This document shows, one piece after another, positions 1 through 6,903 of a DNA stretch of 34,986 nt. Source of the DNA: Elusimicrobiaceae bacterium (GTDB taxonomy: Bacteria > Elusimicrobiota > Elusimicrobia > Elusimicrobiales > Elusimicrobiaceae); assembly GCA_017475405.1 (NCBI GenBank), contig JAFVFN010000021.1:1-34986 (forward strand). The letters are read 5' to 3'. The notes under the pieces were generated by a model. The model had not been told where the DNA came from and made no database searches. It saw only the letters and a list, made by a program, of their open reading frames with translations. The position numbers were made by a program, and so were the translations under genes. Within the stretch, counting starts at the first letter, position 1. Every line of letters begins with the position of its first letter.

Positions 1-137
1 AGTCTTTTTAATAAAATTATAAAATATCTTATAGTATATGTTAAATTTGATAATATATATCTTATAATATTTTATAATAAAAATAGAATAATTTTCAAGA
101 GGACTGTTTGGGTTCAGAAAGACATGAGATCGTATGT
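1..137. other. AT-rich intergenic stretch
   Basis: This is very AT-rich sequence downstream of the minus-strand lipoprotein gene. The ATATCTTATA-type string occurs twice. I see no gene, clear terminator or RNA element. Confidence 0.5.
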
Positions 138-1031
138 TTACTGAGCTATTTGTTTAGCCTTGTTGTCTTGCGGAAGAACCATTTGTACATTGATATCCAC
201 GAGCCATACCCCACACGGGAAATCAGAAGTATTTAGATGCTTTTCATCAATGCCTGTGCGTGCCTTGGCGTGACAGGTTACTAAATAAGTACCGTCTTCC
301 TGCTCTTTGGGCACTAATAAACGTGAGCTCAAGAGGAACACGGCATTTTGGGCCTGGTAGGTTTTGTTCATTCGGTAAAAATAGTTATCTATTTTAGCGC
401 CTGCATTGCGTTGTACCAATGCTTTGGCACGCAGGGCACCTATGTTTTGTTGGGGCTTTGGCGCAGTCGTCTTCTTGGTTTTTGTAGAGGTGCGAGTTGC
501 AACGGGGGAATCAACAGGTGGTTCTTGCGGTTGGTAACTTTCTTCTTGTAGTTCTAATTCCCGTTCGATTTCCGCCAAGCGCGCTTCGTCACGTATGGTT
601 TTATAAGACAGTTTTACAAGCCCGTTGCGGCTAATTGCACTGCGCGGATTTACCGTTACCTTGGTAACGTTGACTAAATTGGAATGAGTTACTTTGAGCG
701 TGATTTTTTCCGGTGAGTATTTGCGTGCCACTCCGTGCCTGTGTAGTTCTTCATTGAAACCTTTGTTAAAGTCTAAAGTAATTTCATCTTGTTCACTGCG
801 CCAACAGCAGGCCGATATACAAGACGCTTGTAAATCCAGGCGTTGCACAGCCTCCTGCGGCCAAAAACGCAGTTTAAACTGCACGCAGGAATCATATTGT
901 TTGCCGTCAAAATCTACCCGTTTGCCGGGTACCTCAAGCCACTGTTTGGTTGTAGATACCCCGGAGTTATTGAGTGGTGTATAACAGCCGTAACTAAGCA
1001 ATACTATTGCATAGAAAATCACTTTTTTCAT
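138..1031 (-). CDS. Lipoprotein of unknown function, 297 aa
   Basis: The N-terminus is a lipoprotein signal: MKK, a hydrophobic stretch, then the lipobox LSYGC with the acylated Cys at residue 16. It is probably anchored in the outer or inner membrane facing the periplasm. The mature part begins with a region containing several Cys. A Glu-rich segment follows (about residues 145-165), then a Pro/Thr/Lys-rich linker (about 165-195) that separates it from a C-terminal domain. I do not recognise either domain. The gene is divergent from the mechanosensitive channel gene, only 35 bp apart. The start codon lies 7 nt after a perfect TATAAT on this strand and no Shine-Dalgarno is visible, so the transcript may be leaderless. 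The exported lipoprotein assignment is firm; no function is claimed. Confidence 0.8.
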   Translation of the reverse strand: MKKVIFYAIVLLSYGCYTPLNNSGVSTTKQWLEVPGKRVDFDGKQYDSCVQFKLRFWPQEAVQRLDLQASCISACCWRSEQDEITLDFNKGFNEELHRHGVARKYSPEKITLKVTHSNLVNVTKVTVNPRSAISRNGLVKLSYKTIRDEARLAEIERELELQEESYQPQEPPVDSPVATRTSTKTKKTTAPKPQQNIGALRAKALVQRNAGAKIDNYFYRMNKTYQAQNAVFLLSSRLLVPKEQEDGTYLVTCHAKARTGIDEKHLNTSDFPCGVWLVDINVQMVLPQDNKAKQIAQ

Positions 1032-1038
1032 ACACTTT

Positions 1039-1044
1039 ATTATA
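1039..1044 (-). promoter_or_regulatory. -10 box for a probably leaderless mRNA
   Basis: A perfect TATAAT on the minus strand ends 7 nt before the ATG at 1031. That places the transcription start at or next to the start codon. No convincing -35 hexamer is seen. Confidence 0.5.
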
Positions 1045-1066
1045 GTAAGTTTTTTAAGGAGCTTTT

Positions 1067-2314
1067 ATGGAATTTATTTTATCTTATATACAAAAGATCC
1101 CGAACTATCCGGCCCATTATCATACTTTGACGGCACAAATCGTATCTGCCATTGTGTTTGTGCTCATCTTATACGGGTTTGCCCGGATTTCTACGTGGTT
1201 TTGTAACAACTATTTGTCTCGTCTGGTTAAACTGTTAAAAGCCGAAAAATGGTTCAAAGCATTAACTGAACATAAATTTTTTACGGCCTTGGGCGTTGTG
1301 ATTGCCGCCATGGTGGCGATTAATTTGCATCCGATATTTATTTCTGAACACATTACCTGGCTGGCCACTTTGATGGCCAAGGCAACCGGAATGTTTGTCT
1401 TATTTAGTTTTTCGTATTTGGGGTTTACTTTCTTAAATGCATTGGACAGACTTTACGGCCGCAATCCCAAGATCCCGATAAAAGGATTGGTGCAGGTATT
1501 TAAAATCATTCTGTTTTTGATAACGGGGTTATTTTTAATTTCGCTGTTACTGGGTCGTAAACCGCTCTATATTATTACCGGCTTATCTGCGTTAGCCGCC
1601 GTGTTTTCCTTAATTTTCAAAGATCCCATTTTAGGGTTTGCCGCCAGTATCCAGCTTACAATGAATAACCTCATTAAAATCGGCGACTGGATTACGGTGG
1701 ATTCAGCCGGAGCGGATGGTAATATTTTAGATATTTCACTAACCAGTGTGCGCGTACAGAACTTTGATATGACTATTGTCAGTGTGCCTACGTATGATTT
1801 GATTTCCAAACCGTTTAAAAACTGGAACGGGATGTATGTGGCTAAGGCACGTCGTATTCAACGTAGTATTTTAATTGATGTGGATACGGTTAAATTTTTG
1901 GATAAAGAGATGCTAAGCCGTCTTAAAAAAATAGAACTCTTAAAGGATTATCTGGCGAATAAAGAAAAAGAAATCACCGAGTTTAATGCCGCACATAATG
2001 TCCATGAGAATGTTATCAATGGACGTCATTTAACGAATTTGGGAACATTCCGTCACTATGCCGAGGAATATCTCAAGTCTCGTCCGTATATTACGCAGGC
2101 AGACCCAGCGTTTACACTTATGGTACGTCAATTGCCGCCCGATGAGATGGGTATCCCGTTAGAAGTATATTGTTTCGTTAATACGACCGTATGGACGACC
2201 TATGAGGCCCTGCAGGCGGATATCTTTGACCACTTACTAGCGGTTTTGCCGGAATTTGGGTTATATGCGTATCAGCAACCTAGCGGGCGTAATTTAGCTA
2301 AATTAGTAAAATAA
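1067..2314 (+). CDS. Mechanosensitive ion channel, MscS superfamily (YbdG-like), 415 aa
   Basis: This is an inner-membrane channel that opens under membrane tension and releases solutes on osmotic downshift. About five hydrophobic segments fill residues 20-190. They are followed by the MscS pore-lining and beta-domain signature: a Gly/Ala-rich helix around ALAAVFSLIFKDPILGF, then a segment with IGDWITV and later FKNWNGM. The long insertion in the C-terminal domain and the total length of 415 aa match the YbdG (miniconductance) subgroup rather than short MscS. AAGGAG sits just upstream of the ATG at 1067. It appears monocistronic, with a strong terminator at 2328-2371. The family is certain; the subgroup is inferred from length and layout. 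Confidence 0.93.
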   Translation: MEFILSYIQKIPNYPAHYHTLTAQIVSAIVFVLILYGFARISTWFCNNYLSRLVKLLKAEKWFKALTEHKFFTALGVVIAAMVAINLHPIFISEHITWLATLMAKATGMFVLFSFSYLGFTFLNALDRLYGRNPKIPIKGLVQVFKIILFLITGLFLISLLLGRKPLYIITGLSALAAVFSLIFKDPILGFAASIQLTMNNLIKIGDWITVDSAGADGNILDISLTSVRVQNFDMTIVSVPTYDLISKPFKNWNGMYVAKARRIQRSILIDVDTVKFLDKEMLSRLKKIELLKDYLANKEKEITEFNAAHNVHENVINGRHLTNLGTFRHYAEEYLKSRPYITQADPAFTLMVRQLPPDEMGIPLEVYCFVNTTVWTTYEALQADIFDHLLAVLPEFGLYAYQQPSGRNLAKLVK

Positions 2315-2327
2315 AAGATTGGTTTAT

Positions 2328-2371
2328 CTTGCGCGTCAAGTGAAATTTCGCTTGACGCGTTTTTTTTTTTT
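2328..2371 (+). terminator. Intrinsic terminator of the channel gene, overlapping a T12 promoter
   Basis: An inverted repeat (GCGTCAAGTGAAA facing TTTCGCTTGACGC, 13 bp with one T-G pair) is followed directly by 12 T. The right arm also supplies the TTGACG -35 box of the next gene's promoter, so one segment appears to do both jobs. Confidence 0.8.
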
Positions 2372-2379
2372 GATATTCT
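2352..2379 (+). promoter_or_regulatory. Poly-T-spacer promoter of the 2414 prepilin gene (copy 1)
   Basis: TTGACG (2352-2357), CG, T12 (2360-2371), GA, then TATTCT (2374-2379). The spacer is 16 nt, the same as other promoters in this window, and TTTGA precedes the -10 as elsewhere. The same arrangement with exactly 12 T occurs at 3915 and 34849. Confidence 0.65.
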
Positions 2380-2413
2380 CTCTTTATAAAGTAAAACAAA
2401 TAAGGAGAGAAAT

Positions 2414-2980
2414 ATGGTTCAACATAAACAAGCATTTACGCTTATAGAGCTTTTAGTAGTTGTGCTGATTATAGGCATTTTGGCGGCTGTGGCATTGCCG
2501 CAATACCAAAAAGTCGTCAAAAAGGCACGCCTAACGGAGTGGATTACTGTGGTAAATTCCCTCAGTAAAGCTATCGATGTATGGTTGTTGTCTAATGATT
2601 ATCCAACCACAGCTACTTATTTTACAGGAAATGGAAATGGTTCTGTAGATTATGCTTCGTTGGACATCGATATTCCATGGAATACTTCAAACCAAACAAA
2701 TAGCTTTAATAAACTTGGTTCCTGGCAAGCGATTTGTAGCGTACAAAATTCGCAATATTTGTGTGAAGTTTGTACTGCTTTTTCAGCTAAACTAAACTTG
2801 GGATCGCATACCATTTGTGTAACCAAATATCAATATAATGGCTACTGGGCCTTAAAAGCATTAACAGGCGATAAAGACGAGAATGTAAAACTCCTCTGCC
2901 AAGAGTGGGCTACACATCATGGAACTGATAGAATGACGGAGGGTGTAAAAACGAAGTGTGCCTCTCTAGGCATTGAATAG
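2414..2980 (+). CDS. Type IV prepilin (PilE/PilA-like), 188 aa
   Basis: A short basic leader ends just before the prepilin peptidase motif: A then [14 protein letters not shown], with Glu at mature position 5. Ala rather than the usual Gly precedes the Phe. The hydrophobic N-terminal helix packs pilin subunits in the fibre. The C-terminal globular part has several Cys and ends in a short Cys-containing tail, as in the other prepilins here. It lacks the YYLANGEYA segment shared by the prepilins at 3101, 3979, 6388 and 15397, so it is the most divergent. GGAGAG precedes the ATG. It is monocistronic and driven by the T12 promoter. It could be a major or minor pilin or a pseudopilin; sequence alone does not tell. 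Confidence 0.92.
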   Translation: MVQHKQAFTLIELLVVVLIIGILAAVALPQYQKVVKKARLTEWITVVNSLSKAIDVWLLSNDYPTTATYFTGNGNGSVDYASLDIDIPWNTSNQTNSFNKLGSWQAICSVQNSQYLCEVCTAFSAKLNLGSHTICVTKYQYNGYWALKALTGDKDENVKLLCQEWATHHGTDRMTEGVKTKCASLGIE

Positions 2981-2999
2981 CCGTCACACTCTGAACCTT

Positions 3000-3025
3000 C
3001 CCCTACTATATGAACTATGTAGGGG
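3000..3025. terminator. Hairpin downstream of the 2414 prepilin
   Basis: CCCCTAC (3000-3006) pairs with GTAGGGG (3019-3025) around a 12-nt loop. No real T-tract follows, so termination is only plausible. Confidence 0.4.
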
Positions 3026-3100
3026 AAATAGTTATACAGAAACTACTGCTAAATTTCATACTGTCCAATAGTTTTTGAGGGGTAGCGCGTTAAAAATATT

Positions 3101-3625
3101 CTAATCAATAACAAAGTAATTTCCCACAAACCAACTTTCATTACGTGAAGTATCTAATACTCCCATACTTTGGCAAATGGATTTAGCAGTATCGTTTTTA
3201 TTAGAAGGGCTTGAAAATAGATAACAGTATTTACGTCCATCCATGCTGCTCAACATATCTTCTCTATGCAAGAAAGAAAATTCAAAATGTGGCATGTTGA
3301 TATTATCTACCTGCGCCATGCAGGCGTCGGAGTTACATTTATAAGTATATTTTGAAGACAATTTACCTGACTTTGTAAGCAGAAGTTCCGTAGGAATATT
3401 TACATCTAATTCACTAATATCATCCGCATATTTCCCATTTGCTAAATAATATACTTCTTGTGCTTGTACAATGGTGTTTAACATAGCTAAGGCCTCTGTT
3501 GCACGACTTTTGTATATGGATTTCTGATATTGTGGTAACGCTACTGTGGCCAATATTCCTATAATTAACACCACAACTAAAAGTTCTATGAGCGTGAAGG
3601 CACTCTTATATTTTATTGTTTGCAT
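3101..3625 (-). CDS. Type IV prepilin with structured leader (copy A), 174 aa
   Basis: A class III signal peptide precedes [20 protein letters not shown], with Glu5. The mature chain carries the YYLANGKYA segment common to this pilin set, then a Cys-bearing globular domain with a C-terminal ICQSMG-type motif. AAGGAG lies 6 nt before the ATG at 3625. The gene stands alone and points away from the prepilin at 3979. Its 5' region (3677-3866) holds the first copy of the structured RNA described separately, with its own -10 box at 3895-3900. The product should be cleaved by a prepilin peptidase (not in this window) and assembled by the machinery at 21006-31835. Confidence 0.93.
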   Translation of the reverse strand: MQTIKYKSAFTLIELLVVVLIIGILATVALPQYQKSIYKSRATEALAMLNTIVQAQEVYYLANGKYADDISELDVNIPTELLLTKSGKLSSKYTYKCNSDACMAQVDNINMPHFEFSFLHREDMLSSMDGRKYCYLFSSPSNKNDTAKSICQSMGVLDTSRNESWFVGNYFVID

Positions 3626-3676
3626 ATGATCTCCTTATAATTGCTGTTTAGGGAATATAGTCGCTGTCGCAAAAAG

Positions 3677-3866
3677 ACGGCTGCTATATTCGGGACAATC
3701 CTAGTCGCCCAAACATAACAGCCGTGGCTTATCGCAATGCGATAAACACTTGACACAACATAACGGGTTTCGAAGGTCCGCTATATTGCGTCTGAAACGA
3801 CTGTTTTTGAACTAGGATTGTACGGTATTACCGTGCACCGTGTGCTTTACACGGTTTCAAAAACAG
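3677..3866 (-). ncRNA. Structured pilin-leader RNA, copy A
   Basis: Helices, in plus coordinates (RNA read on the minus strand). 5' domain stem 3856-3866/3801-3811 (11 bp) encloses hairpins 3849-3855/3837-3843 and 3830-3834/3822-3826. A long hairpin 3778-3792/3752-3766 has 15 pairs with G-U allowed and an 11-nt loop containing UCGA. A short hairpin is 3739-3745/3729-3735. The 3' stem 3719-3725/3677-3683 extends inward by further pairs and is followed by a U-rich run (3671-3675). The strand 3811-3820, inside the 5' domain, is perfectly complementary over 10 nt to 3696-3705 in the 3' loop, forming a kissing or pseudoknot contact. Single-stranded AGUGUUU and CCACGGCUG match the other two copies. 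Copies B and C keep the pairing with different bases. It ends 51 nt before the pilin ATG. Function not known. Confidence 0.8.
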
Positions 3867-3894
3867 AATAAATTTTAATTTCTACTACCTAACT

Positions 3895-3900
3895 ATTATA
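3895..3900 (-). promoter_or_regulatory. -10 box for leader RNA copy A
   Basis: TATAAT on the minus strand, preceded by TTGC as at other promoters here, lies about 28 nt upstream of the first helix. No clear -35 is visible. It is back to back with the plus-strand T12 promoter at 3915. Confidence 0.5.
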
Positions 3901-3914
3901 GCAAGAAAAAGCAC

Positions 3915-3942
3915 TTGACGCGTTTTTTTTTTTTGATATTTT
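3915..3942 (+). promoter_or_regulatory. Poly-T-spacer promoter of the 3979 prepilin (copy 2)
   Basis: TTGACG (3915-3920), CG, T12 (3923-3934), GA, then TATTTT (3937-3942), giving a 16-nt spacer. Unlike copy 1 there is no inverted-repeat left arm, so this is not a terminator. That supports a promoter role for the shared motif. Confidence 0.7.
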
Positions 3943-3978
3943 TTCTTTATAGAGTAAAAACAATATAAGGAGAAATAT

Positions 3979-4463
3979 ATGCATGAAAATAAACGAGCGT
4001 TTACATTGATTGAATTACTTGTTGTTATCCTGATTATAGGTATCTTGGCGGCAGTGGCATTACCACAATATCGCGTGGCCGTTGATAAAGCTCATATGGC
4101 AGAAGCCTTTGCTCAAGTGAAAGCGTTAGTCGTGGCAGAGAAAGCCTATTATTTGGCTAATGGCGAGTATGCAGAGGATTTAACTAAATTAGATCTTGAT
4201 CAATTAACGACTCCAAACTGGTATTTTTTTTAGGTTACAGTAAGCAGAATGAACCTTATATTTATGGTGGCCGTCAGGGTGCTGGACATTCTAATAAAAA
4301 TATGAGGGTATATTTACGGTATTATTTATTAACGGACTTTTTTGCCTGTGCCGCACATACAGATGATATAGTAGCTACAAAAATATGTAAAACATTTAAT
4401 GCGCAGGGAAGTAAATGTCCAAATGAACCATATAATTACTTTTGCTACCCGATAAATTCGTAA
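3979..4463 (+). pseudogene. Type IV prepilin interrupted at a T8 tract (frameshifted or phase-variable)
   Basis: The first frame (3979-4233) gives an 84-aa prepilin start, [14 protein letters not shown] with Glu5 and the YYLANGEYA segment. It stops at TAG just after a run of eight T (4222-4229). The -1 frame is open straight through the same tract to a TAA at 4461-4463. It encodes the missing C-terminal half, including a Cys-rich stretch and an ICKTF motif that matches the ends of the other pilins. One extra T, or -1 slippage on the T run, would give a 161-aa pilin of normal length. AAGGAG precedes the ATG and a T12 promoter drives it. It may be a recent pseudogene, an OFF phase, programmed frameshifting or a sequencing error in the homopolymer. 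Confidence 0.8.
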
Positions 4464-4591
4464 TAGTATAACCTTGCCAACAAGTAGCATTAAAATACTA
4501 TGGACGATCTATTTTTATGATTAATGAATATTCGTTTAGTTCTCCAAAAATGCTAAAATATATCTGATAAATTTATTATAGGAGATGTACG

Positions 4592-5293
4592 ATGAGCTGT
4601 GAAAAATGTACCCCTGAAGTACAAAATATGTGCTGCGTCTGCAAAGGTGCCAAGCACGAACCGGCCCCGATTCCTGAAGAAGGAAAGTGGGTCAAAGCAA
4701 AACAGATTACCGATATTAACGGTTTTACCCATGGTATTGGCTGGTGTGCCCCGCAACAGGGTGCCTGCAAACTGACCTTAAACGTCAAAGGCGGCGTAAT
4801 TAAAGAAGCCCTCGTAGAAACCATCGGCTGCTCCGGTATGACTCATTCTGCCGCTATGGCCGCTGAAATTTTACCCGGCAAGACCATTTTGGAAGCTTTA
4901 AACTCTGACCTCGTATGCGATGCCATTAACACCGCCATGCGCGAACTTTTCTTGCAAATTGTATACGGCCGCACGCAAAGTGCATTCTCCGATGACGGTT
5001 TGTCTATCGGTGCCGGGCTGGAAGACTTGGGCAAAGGACACCGCAGTCAGGTAGGTACGATGTACGGAACCGAAGCCAAAGGCCCCCGCTATTTGGAAAT
5101 GGCCGAAGGGTATGTGCTTAAAATCGGCTTGGATGCCAACAATGAAATCATCGGTTACCAGTTCGTCAGCTTGGGCAAAATGATGGACGCTATTAAGAAA
5201 GGCGAAGACCCGAAGACTGCTTATGAGAAAAATATCAGCAAATACGGCCGCTTTGATGAAGCCGTCAAAGTAATTGACCCGCGCAAAGAGTAA
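4592..5293 (+). CDS. NifU-like iron-sulfur scaffold protein, 233 aa
   Basis: The N-terminus is Cys-rich (Cys 3, 6, 14, 15 and 17), with further Cys in the GIGWCAPQQGACKL and ETIGCSGMTH segments. The second of these is the NifU/IscU N-domain fold signature. The protein probably binds or delivers an iron-sulfur cluster in the cytosol. TAGGAG precedes the ATG at 4592. The next gene follows after 13 nt and belongs to the GGGtGRT family, which is known to neighbour this NifU-like type in other anaerobes. The pair is therefore a conserved two-gene operon. The biochemical role of this subfamily is not established. It is not a full-length NifU, because the C-terminal thioredoxin-like NfuA domain is absent. 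Confidence 0.85.
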   Translation: MSCEKCTPEVQNMCCVCKGAKHEPAPIPEEGKWVKAKQITDINGFTHGIGWCAPQQGACKLTLNVKGGVIKEALVETIGCSGMTHSAAMAAEILPGKTILEALNSDLVCDAINTAMRELFLQIVYGRTQSAFSDDGLSIGAGLEDLGKGHRSQVGTMYGTEAKGPRYLEMAEGYVLKIGLDANNEIIGYQFVSLGKMMDAIKKGEDPKTAYEKNISKYGRFDEAVKVIDPRKE

Positions 5294-5306
5294 GGAGAAT
5301 TTGAAT

Positions 5307-6302
5307 ATGGTAACATTTGAAGGATACGAAAGAAGAATTGAAAAAATTAACTCCGTACTCAAAGAGTACGGCATCGCTTCCCTGGAAGAAGCCAAAGAAA
5401 TCTGTACCAAAAAAGGTGTGGATGTGGAAGCCATTGTAAAAGGCATCCAACCGATTGCCTTTGAAAACGCCGTATGGGCTTACACTGTAGGCGCCGCCAT
5501 TGCTTTCAAAGCTGGCGTGAAAAATGCGGCTGAAGCGGCAGAAAAAATCGGTGTCGGTTTGCAGAGCTTCTGCGTACCCGGTTCCGTAGCCGATCAGCGT
5601 GCCGTAGGTTTGGGACACGGTAACTTAGGTGCCATGCTTTTGTCCGAAGAAACCAAATGTTTCTGCTTCTTGGCTGGACATGAAAGTTTTGCCGCTGCTG
5701 AAGGGGCCATTGGTATTGCCCGCACCGCTAACAAAGTACGCAAAGAACCGCTTCGCGTTATTTTGAACGGTTTAGGTAAAGACGCTTCTCACATTATTTC
5801 CCGCGTAAACGGTTTTACTTCTGTGGAAACTGAATATGACTACAAAACTGGGAACCTCAAAATCTTAAGTGAAAAAGCTTATTCCAACGGTGAACGCGCC
5901 AAAGTAAAATGCTATGGTGCCGATGACGTAAGCGAAGGTGTGGCCATTATGCGTCACGAAGGGGTAGACGTATCCATTACCGGTAACTCTACCAACCCGA
6001 CTCGTTTCCAACACCCGGTAGCCGGTACCTATAAGAAATGGGCAACCGAAAACGGTAAGAAATATTTCTCCGTGGCTTCCGGTGGTGGCACAGGTCGTAC
6101 CTTGCACCCGGATAACATGGCGGCCGGTCCTGCTTCTTACGGTATGACCGATACCATGGGCCGTATGCACAGCGACGCTCAGTTTGCGGGTTCTTCCTCC
6201 GTGCCTGCCCACGTAGAAATGATGGGTTTAATCGGTATGGGTAACAACCCGATGGTAGGGGCCACCGTGGCCGTTGCTGTAGCAGTAGCTGAAGCGAAAT
6301 AA
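5307..6302 (+). CDS. GGGtGRT family protein, 331 aa
   Basis: The family is named after the motif GGGTGRT, seen here at about residues 261-267 and followed by LHPDNMAAGPASYGMTDTMG. A second Gly/Ala-rich segment (SFCVPGSVADQRAVGLGHGN) lies near residue 90, and the chain ends in an Ala/Val repeat. Cys residues in the SFC and KCFCF segments could bind metal or a cluster. It is translated directly after the NifU-like gene: AAGGAG overlaps that gene's stop codon and precedes the ATG at 5307. I prefer this start to the in-frame TTG at 5274, which lies inside the upstream gene. The molecular function of the family is unknown; the neighbour suggests a link to iron-sulfur chemistry. Confidence 0.88.
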   Translation: MVTFEGYERRIEKINSVLKEYGIASLEEAKEICTKKGVDVEAIVKGIQPIAFENAVWAYTVGAAIAFKAGVKNAAEAAEKIGVGLQSFCVPGSVADQRAVGLGHGNLGAMLLSEETKCFCFLAGHESFAAAEGAIGIARTANKVRKEPLRVILNGLGKDASHIISRVNGFTSVETEYDYKTGNLKILSEKAYSNGERAKVKCYGADDVSEGVAIMRHEGVDVSITGNSTNPTRFQHPVAGTYKKWATENGKKYFSVASGGGTGRTLHPDNMAAGPASYGMTDTMGRMHSDAQFAGSSSVPAHVEMMGLIGMGNNPMVGATVAVAVAVAEAK

Positions 6303-6321
6303 AAAGTCCCTAGATGTTTTT

Positions 6322-6352
6322 AGCCCGTCCATATTCTTACCATGGACGGGCT
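6322..6352. terminator. Hairpin after the GGGtGRT gene
   Basis: AGCCCGTCCAT (6322-6332) and ATGGACGGGCT (6342-6352) form an 11-bp stem with a 9-nt loop between convergent genes. The T-tract on either strand is poor, so efficiency is uncertain. Confidence 0.55.
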
Positions 6353-6387
6353 TACTATATAATTATTGGGTGTCTAGTTGATTATGT

Positions 6388-6858
6388 TTATTGATAGTGC
6401 CACGCCATATATGTGCTAGTTGTTTTGTTGGGTGATGAACTATTTGTTTCTGTCTTACAAATTTGATTTTGTATGTCTGTAATATCTGGTGTCAGACCTG
6501 TGCATATTTGAACAGAAGGATAGTATAAATCATGGTGTAAGCGTATTTGAAAATTCATTTGAATAGAGGCATCTCCGCAGGATACTTGTGATAATGTGTT
6601 ATCAATATCTAGCCAACAGTTTGCCTGATTGGGGACGGAAATATCTAATTCATCAAATGTTTGAGCATATTCTCCATTAGCTAAATAATAGATTTCTTGT
6701 GCATCAGCTAAACTTTTAGTTAGGTTTTTAATAGTAGCAAACCGACTTTTAAATACTGCTTTTTTGTATTGCGGTAATGCCACTGCTGCCAGTATGCCTA
6801 TAATTAGCACGACGACCAATAGTTCTATTAGAGTGAAGGCTTGTTTGTGTGTTTTCAT
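6388..6858 (-). CDS. Type IV prepilin with structured leader (copy B), 156 aa
   Basis: The start is ATG 6858, with GGAGA upstream; an open frame extending further 5' runs into the leader RNA and is not coding. The prepilin motif is [15 protein letters not shown] with Glu5, then YYLANGEYA. The globular domain contains four or five Cys and an ICTG-type segment and has a Ser/Thr-rich tail. The length is close to classic PilE/PilA. It is monocistronic and convergent with the GGGtGRT gene. The second copy of the structured RNA occupies its 5' region (6904-7096), with a promoter on the same strand near 7113-7141. It is likely a major-type pilin subunit or variant of one. Confidence 0.93.
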   Translation of the reverse strand: MKTHKQAFTLIELLVVVLIIGILAAVALPQYKKAVFKSRFATIKNLTKSLADAQEIYYLANGEYAQTFDELDISVPNQANCWLDIDNTLSQVSCGDASIQMNFQIRLHHDLYYPSVQICTGLTPDITDIQNQICKTETNSSSPNKTTSTYMAWHYQ

Positions 6859-6903
6859 GATATCTTCTCCTTTTGTCTGATTTTGGAGGATATATGAAAA
6901 ATG

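Noticed and set aside
3767..3777. tRNA-like T-arm (GTTTCGAA) inside the element
   Set aside because: TTCGAA is palindromic and sits in the loop of a long hairpin; there is no acceptor stem, anticodon arm or D-arm around it.
3677..3866. Reading the structured RNA on the plus strand
   Set aside because: The small GGGTTTCGAA hairpin would pair slightly better on the plus strand, but at least five other helix positions across the copies are G-U only on the minus strand, and the -10 boxes, downstream pilins and U-tracts all fit the minus strand.
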